DNA from: Theocolax elegans
Lineage: Eukaryota > Arthropoda > Insecta > Hymenoptera > Cerocephalidae
Direction of reading: 5' to 3'
DNA: 64,000 nt
Assembly: GCA_026168455.1 (NCBI GenBank)
Contig: CM047431.1
Span: forward strand, 62,082,910-62,146,909
Below the pieces are notes generated by a model that worked only from the letters and a program-made list of their open reading frames with translations, did no database searches and was not told where the DNA came from. Positions 59,201 through 64,000 of the stretch are shown here, piece by piece (position 1 is the stretch's first letter; every line of letters begins with the position of its first letter). The translations under genes were made by a program, and so were the position numbers.

Positions 59201-62200
59201 ATAATACTTGACCAAATTAAAATATTTGAGCTTCTATTTGTTTTCAAATCGTATTTAAATACTGATCTCAATTTTTTTGGTAGATTAATGTATCTGAAAA
59301 CAGTTACCAAAGTCACAAAGTATAAGGAACCTCTCTTTATAATAATAGATCATCAAATATGTTCTATACGATCACAAGTTTAAAATTATTTTCAATGTCT
59401 ACTTATCGCTTTTTCTATTCTTAAAATTTTATTCTGTACAATAATTGTAAAACTCTTTTCTCAAAATATTGATACAATGATTGCATTGATATTGATATTA
59501 TTGATACATTGATTGATACAACCACTACTGAAACATCGCATGACCTCCGTCGCTGATTACCACCAAATTGGGAGCATAAAAAGAGCGAAGTTAAACAAAA
59601 ATATTAATTTTATAATTTCAGTTTATTCATAAAACTATCAATTTATATTATTTCGTTATTTCATTAAAAATTGTTTTGAAATAAATTAATACAATATAAA
59701 GATATTGAAAGCAGTATGTTGTTTTACATTTCAACTATATTTGATATACACTCTATTATTAATGCCTTGAAGAAGGTGTATAAATCCGCAAGTATATGGG
59801 TATTATCGGATCTCAATTTTATTTAAGTTATTGTCAATATTTTTCACTTTTTGTTCTTAAAAAATCAGTTTTATAGAAAGCATTTTAATACTTGTACATT
59901 TCTACTTAATAGTACCCATATACTTACGAATTTATGCATGTTGAAGAACAAAGTGTGACGTAAGTTAAAATATATATATTCATAATTAGTATTATCATCA
60001 AAAACGTATTACGCAAATCGCTTTTAACAATTGATAATCTAAAAAAAAAGCAATAAAAATAGAAATGTATCGGCTTTTTTACTCTTTGTACTCTAAAGTG
60101 AAATTAAATTTTCTTTAGAAAAATACCGATATTCTTCAATTTTTGTATATAATATACATCATTTCCGTAGTTTCAAACGAGTTGAGCACCACTATTAAGC
60201 GCAGTTGCCGAGCATTATTTTCATACGGTATCGATCCGAAAAATTCCAAAACAAAATTGCAAACCTGGTTGAATAAAAAATAATAGCAGAAAAAATATTA
60301 ATTTTACTACACATTTTTAGAGCTCTAACTGTAGCAGCGAGATGCCACGCTGCCCTCGGTGACGCCGCTTGCTCAAGACTTTTAAAAGAGATAGTGGATG
60401 TTGGTGAAAAGTACGCAGAGGAAACCGGTAACGATCCTCTAGCGAGTCCGGATTGTTGGGCCAAATTGGCCATTTTGAAGGGAGAGCTCAAAACTGCCGA
60501 GGCCATTTATTTGGAACAAAATGAATTGTCGAAAGCGTTAGAGATGTACCAGAATTATTGGCACTGGGAAGATGCTTTGACTCTCGCGCATAATCGACGA
60601 TGGGCGGGACTGGCGCAATTGAGGTGACTAAATTTTAATAAAAATTACATTTTAGATTACTTTTTTTTTCTCTCTCTCTAAAGTTAATCCATGAAAAATT
60701 TTGAATTTTTTACAACATAATGCTATTATTATGTTCTGTTTCCACGACTTTTTTCAACATATTTTGTTATTTTCTTTTGTTAATTCTTGCTATTTTTATA
60801 ATCATAGGGTCCTCAGAAATAAAAAGGTTTGGCATGTGATTTCCATGGGTCATTTAATAGTTATAAATTCCTATAGTTACATAGATCCGCATGTGTTTTG
60901 GTGACGATTCGCGTTGCCTTATCGGTCCCCAATCCCGTCGATATTTGTGCACATCTGTCACCAATTTTTATCTTCGCTTCGAGTGAGCGACGCACACGAA
61001 TCTTTCGTCGACTTACTTATTTTCGCAATTTCCTAACTGGGAACTGTAAATGTTTACATTAAAATTATAAAAAATAGTCAGAACAAAAATAATAAAAAAA
61101 TCTTTCGCGTATGCCGCAAAATCTTACCCCATTCGCGGGCGTCGAATAAATTATAAAGCAGATCGGAAAATCCGTCCACTTAGTCCGGTTTTCGGGAACC
61201 GTCTAATCATTACGACGCGCAGTAGTAACGTATTTCCTCTCTACTGCGTAGTCCACTCACACACACACACACACACACACGCAATCACTGTATCAACTCC
61301 CAAACCTTTCTCATAATCGAACCGTTACAATTTCGTCAATTATTTTCAGAGATACAAACAATCAAACATTTTGTCTTTAATTTTAGATACATTGAGCGGA
61401 AAAACAATATAGGAATCTAAACTACAAAAATGAATATTCTTTTCCATAATTTCAACTGGATTAAATGCTTTTTATTGCCGGAAACGTTTGACATAAGAAC
61501 CCCAATTTTTTATCATTTTAGTTTTTTTAATCAAAACTATTCGATATAATTACTTGAAATTTGACTCATTAATTTCCAAGATATAAAATATTTTAAAAAT
61601 AATAATTTTTCCTTCTAAGCCCCGCGACTCGAGGCTCGCGAGTATTTCGCCGCTTGGCATAATAAAGCTTCACTCAAAATCTGTTTGAAGGAAGCGTTAA
61701 CTGAGAATCCGATTGGAAAAGGCGTTAACTCAGAATCTGGTTGAAAAAGGCGTTTATTCAGAAGCTAATTTTTTTTGCTCAAATTTAAGGGGGTGGCATA
61801 CCCGGTGGATTCGACCGAGCAAAAAATTATAATTATTACATTTATTTAAAAAAATACACAATTTTATGCAAAACTCGAATATATAAGCAGTAGATCATTA
61901 AATAATAAGTCATTTTACAAAGTTTCAAGTCAATACAATAAAGACACCCTACAAAATTTTTGCATCGAAAAATCACGGACGATCCTACATTTTCGGTGCT
62001 GACATTTTTTAGGGTGTCTTTGTTGTATTGACTTGAAACTTTGTAAAATCACTTATTATTGAGTAATCTAGTGCTTCTGTATTCGGGTTTTCCATAAAAT
62101 TGTGTATTTTTTTAAATAAATGTACTAATTATCTTTTTTTTTTTTGCTGCGTCGGTAACCTACTGGGTATGTAACCTCCAAGTTGACAACCCTGTTAAAA

Positions 62201-64000
62201 ATAATACTTTTACAACAATCTCGACTACGTACCTTATAAGTCTTATAAATTTGAATACTAAAATCACTGGATATGTTATTTACGACTGATATTTCTCTTC
62301 TGTCCATGTATTGCATATTCTATAAAATTATACTATTTAATTGCTTAAACAACTTTTTTAATCGTTTAATTTTTCAAATTGATGATTGCGATACGGTTTT
62401 CAACAATATAAATTAAAAATAAAAGTTTATTTGATTTAATTTTTAGAATTTTAATACTTTGCGCTACTTAAATATTTACAAATCCTACATATGTATTTAC
62501 AGCTACATAAAATAATTTATTCATTAATAACTTTGTCTCATAGTAAATGAGTTTAATTATTAAAAATTTTGGTATCAAAGGGTTGCCAACTTAAATTCGG
62601 GCAAAAAAATTAGCTTTGAAATAAACGTCTTTTTCAACTGGATTCTAAGTTTTCCAAACGGATTTTGAGTAAAAACCTAGTTACACCAAAGCGGCGATTT
62701 ATTCGCTCATCGCAGACGTTAGTCATTTTGCGCGGATTAAGCGGGTCATTTAAACATACGATTTGATACGTTACAGTCTTTGCCGGAATTCGGAAAATAA
62801 AAAGTAAACTACATACGCAAGCTGAGCGATATTGATTGAGTAGTTTCAAAAATACGGTGGCATACGTATTTACACACACACATATCCATCCACAAGCACG
62901 CACCACACACACATCCATCCACACACACGCACACACACATTCATACAGACATTTTCTAAAAACACGTGACTTCGACTCCTGACATGTTAAAACATATTTA
63001 TAACATGTTTTTAGCAAGTCGAAAAATTTTTATCATTACAAAGCGTCCTCTATCAGGAAGCAATTGGTTCTAATAAAAATTTCAAATTTTCTCACAAGCT
63101 TCCCTATATTTTCTAGTAATTTATTGGATTTTGACAATGTAGCTGGTTTCATGACCAAAGATTACAGTATTTTTCAATATATAGTTGACCTATAAATTTA
63201 TATTTACAACAGGGATAAACATCTAGCATGGCTAATGGATAGTGGTCAAACGGCAAAAGCCGCGAGCATCATCGAATCGGAGAATCCAAGACGCGCGGTC
63301 AAATTGTACTTGGAAGCGCGTCGACCAGCTCGAGCGGCTCGTTTGATTCTTAGTCAAGACGAACTGGTAGCCGACGAGAAACTAGTGGCTGATATCGTTA
63401 GATCTCTCAGGGCTACCGATCTCATGGAACTAGCTGGTGAAATTTACGAACGAACTGGTGATTTTCACTTGGCAATCGAAGCTTACGGCCAGTCGGGAGT
63501 GTTTGCTCGAGCTCTTGAATTGGGTATAGTGCACTTAGAAACTTCAATAAATTTTTAAATTATCTAACATTTGAATAAGACGAACATTTCGCAAATTGCT
63601 AAATAATATTTAAAGAATAATTTTAAAAAACTCGGGGTGTTGTTTGTACCAGCACCAACACATTTGGTTACCAATTATTTATTCGAAGTCGAGTTTTTCA
63701 TTTGACGATCCTTCAGTATACAATTACGTGGTTATCCAAATATACCGTTGGCAAAATATTATTTATTAAAATGTCAAATGGCGAAATGTCACTTGTCCAA
63801 GTGTCTTTAGATACCGTTTCATAGTGCATAATGTTTCATCACTTATTTTCTTTAATAATTATTTACATTTTACTTCAATATAATGGATGTTGATTTAACG
63901 TTGCCATCACTATTTATTTAGCAAGGGACACGGAACCAAATTTGGTGGTCAAACTTGAAAAGGATTGGGGTCATCATCTGATGTCATCTGGGCATTACGA
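44248..64000 (+). CDS. IFT172: Intraflagellar transport protein 172, 5' half, 12 exons, open at right edge
   Basis: IFT172 is a peripheral IFT-B subunit with two N-terminal WD40 propellers and a long TPR-like tail; it works at ciliary tips and in cilium assembly. Exons: 44248-44286, 46837-46980, 49473-49585, 50835-51020, 51097-51400, 52485-52590, 52682-52984, 53246-53602, 57948-58315, 60321-60623, 63213-63523 and 63922-64000+. They encode about 870 of about 1750 residues. Matches to the family are close: [80 protein letters not shown] and [13 protein letters not shown]. From [25 protein letters not shown] helices on, the TPR region begins. All exon phases agree except exon 9, where one extra C at 58061-58063 turns [13 protein letters not shown] out of frame. 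Introns hold many repeats. Confidence 0.95.
45203..45774. mobile_element. TA-flanked inverted-repeat MITE, Tc1/mariner-like
   Basis: About 80-bp terminal inverted repeats begin CACTGCCGCTCACATAAATT and are near-perfect at both ends. TA dinucleotides sit directly outside (45201-45202 and 45775-45776). The interior (about 400 bp) has no transposase frame. It lies in IFT172 intron 1. The TIR start (CACTGCCGCTCA) resembles Tc1-like elements. Confidence 0.8.
47253..47645 (+). mobile_element. TTAA MITE, copy A
   Basis: Starts TTAACGGGGTGTCATAGTC and ends GAGTATCGAACCCCCTTAT. Its centre holds a long inverted repeat (AAAAGTCTTACCAA...TTGGTAAGACTTTTCTCG). TTAA-type target and GGGG-CATA termini suggest a piggyBac-mobilised, non-autonomous element. 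Copies B and C are the same family. Confidence 0.88.
47707..48100 (-). mobile_element. TTAA MITE, copy B, inverted relative to A
   Basis: Starts TTAAGGGGGTTCCATACTC and ends ATTACACCCCGTTAA, i.e. the reverse orientation of copy A, which lies only about 60 bp away. TTAA is intact on both sides. Confidence 0.9.
48287..48330 (-). ncRNA. Hammerhead ribozyme core, left arm
   Basis: Minus strand: CTGATGA (48318-48324), a stem II of GATGGA/TCCATC, then GAAAC and GTC (to 48292). The core residues are all conserved. Stem I is weak, so activity may need a dimer, as proposed for Penelope-type minimal hammerheads. Confidence 0.7.
48905..48948 (+). ncRNA. Hammerhead ribozyme core, right arm
   Basis: Mirror copy of the left-arm ribozyme: CTGATGA 48911-48917, stem II GATGGA/TCCATC, GAAAC 48936-48940, GTC 48941-48943. 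Confidence 0.7.
51445..51872. mobile_element. Short relative of family X
   Basis: It shares the CATGTTTGGAAAACGGATCG start and about 200 bp of left arm with 47043 onward, and also the internal CAAATCCGTT..GCAAAGTTATAGCCGAATT block. It ends with an inverted GATCCGTTTCCCAAACAT. It lies in IFT172 intron 5. Confidence 0.75.
55243..55282 (-). ncRNA. Hammerhead ribozyme, Penelope left arm
   Basis: Minus strand: GTCC stem I, CTGATGA (55272-55278), stem II GAGC/GCTC, GAAAC, cleavage triplet GTC, GGAC closing stem I. All core positions match a minimal type I hammerhead. Confidence 0.82.
55380..56382 (-). pseudogene. Penelope RT C-terminal part plus GIY-YIG endonuclease, frameshifted
   Basis: First frame (55996-56382): [14 protein letters not shown], catalytic [17 protein letters not shown] and [13 protein letters not shown], all Penelope RT landmarks. 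Second frame (55380-56033): [18 protein letters not shown], then GIY-YIG signature [20 protein letters not shown] with [11 protein letters not shown], and a C-terminal tail. The frames overlap with a one-step shift near GVIDL/CAVGLSH, so one indel broke the ORF. The RT fingers and all upstream sequence are missing. It is a dead copy. Confidence 0.92.
56652..56691 (+). ncRNA. Hammerhead ribozyme, Penelope right arm
   Basis: GTCC (56652-56655), CTGATGA (56656-56662), stem II GAGC/GCTC, GAAAC (56680-56684), GTC (56685-56687), GGAC (56688-56691). It is the inverted duplicate of the left-arm ribozyme. Confidence 0.82.
58061..58063 (+). other. Frameshift in IFT172 exon 9
   Basis: The codons for IWYNVDA are followed by CCCTGACGC, which gives a TGA stop. 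Reading CC instead of CCC restores [14 protein letters not shown] in line with the family. Exon length (368) exceeds the phase-consistent value by exactly one. It is either a sequencing/assembly homopolymer error or a real disabling mutation. Confidence 0.85.
58342..58733 (+). mobile_element. TTAA MITE, copy C
   Basis: Same family and orientation as copy A: TTAACGGGGTGCCATAGTC to GAGTATGGAACCCCCTTAA with the central hairpin. TTAA is intact at both ends. It begins only 27 bp after the IFT172 exon 9 donor. Confidence 0.92.
59542..59596 (+). mobile_element. SINE 3' fragment
   Basis: CCTCCGTCGCTGATTA, then GGGAGCATAAAAAGAGCGAA and GTTAAAC, matching the 3' end of the SINE at 42332-42758. Head missing. 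Confidence 0.75.
59762..59960. repeat. Imperfect 200-bp hairpin in IFT172 intron 9
   Basis: The left arm TGAAGAAGGTGTATAAATCC followed by AAGTATATGGGTA pairs with a right arm near 59918-59955 (TACCCATATACTT, then AATTTATGCATGTTGAAGAA). Probably a small MITE remnant. Confidence 0.6.
61255..61281. repeat. (CA)n microsatellite
   Basis: About 13 CA units in IFT172 intron 10. A second, interrupted CA-rich tract (with CATCCA units) lies at about 62873-62942 in the same intron. Confidence 0.9.
61610..62720. repeat. Outer inverted repeat with 30-bp iterations around copy E
   Basis: On the left, the motif CTCA(A/G)AATC(T/C)G(T/A)TTG(A)A recurs about every 30 bp three times with GGCGTTAACT or GGCGTTTATT spacers (61675-61765). 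Inverted versions appear at about 62625-62680. GC-richer ends (CGACTCGAGGCTCGCGAG; AGCGGCGATTTATTCGC) lie outside. It appears to be an older element into which copy E inserted. Confidence 0.5.
61785..62198. mobile_element. TTAA-type hairpin MITE (copy E), distant family member
   Basis: The left end TTAAGGGGGTGGCATACCC pairs with inverted GGTATGTAACCTCC at the right. Inner arms (TTTACAAAGTTTCAAGTCAA ... inverted) are long and close. The inner motif resembles copy D (17590-18010). The right border is diffuse. Confidence 0.7.

Noticed and set aside
62634..63017. Cys/Val-rich 127-residue ORF
   Set aside because: It comes from translation of a CA-rich tract and repeat DNA inside IFT172 intron 10.
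1..64000. CRISPR arrays, operons, prokaryotic terminators or origins
   Set aside because: The window is plainly eukaryotic (GT-AG introns, retrotransposons); I saw no regularly spaced short repeats with unique spacers.

Overview
This window is eukaryotic, from an AT-rich, intron-containing, repeat-rich arthropod genome and most likely an insect. The evidence is GT-AG introns with short constitutive exons, a BEL/Pao LTR retrotransposon, Penelope-like elements with hammerhead ribozymes, TTAA-flanked and TA-flanked MITEs, a tRNA-derived SINE and LINE tails. A hymenopteran is a reasonable guess, but the order cannot be proven from this sequence alone.

Layout. (1) 1-10676, minus strand: a rearranged BEL/Pao retrotransposon. 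Its 5' LTR, tRNA-Arg-type primer-binding site and gag-protease-RT reading frame are complete at the right. Leftward it turns into a near-perfect direct tandem repeat of about 3.5 kb. Each unit holds the end of RT, an unrecognised AT-rich open frame of about 1.4 kb (intact in one copy, frameshifted in the other), and RNase H plus integrase. The integrase end is fused directly to the RT piece of the next unit. (2) 10677-21481: noncoding AT-rich DNA with a TTAA hairpin MITE and two weak exon candidates. (3) 21482-40797: three complete minus-strand host genes, rebuilt exon by exon: Ashwin (tRNA-ligase-complex subunit), VPS26 (retromer) and TUBGCP6/Grip163 (gamma-tubulin ring complex). (4) 40798-44247: the divergent intergenic region, with a SINE framed by a long direct repeat and, 137 bp before the next ATG, a near-palindromic RFX X-box. 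(5) 44248-64000, plus strand: the 5' half of IFT172 (12 exons, open at the right edge). All exon phases agree except one extra C in exon 9 that breaks the frame. Its long introns are packed with nested repeats: a Tc1-like MITE, three copies of one TTAA MITE family, a larger inverted-repeat element, two fold-back Penelope-like insertions carrying four hammerhead ribozyme cores, and SINE debris.

The host genes are unrelated in pathway (RNA ligation, endosomal sorting, microtubule nucleation, ciliary transport), as is normal for an insect chromosome. The X-box fits IFT172's role in ciliated sensory neurons and sperm. The most unusual content is the tandem BEL array with its embedded unknown ORF, and the paired hammerhead-ribozyme Penelope elements.
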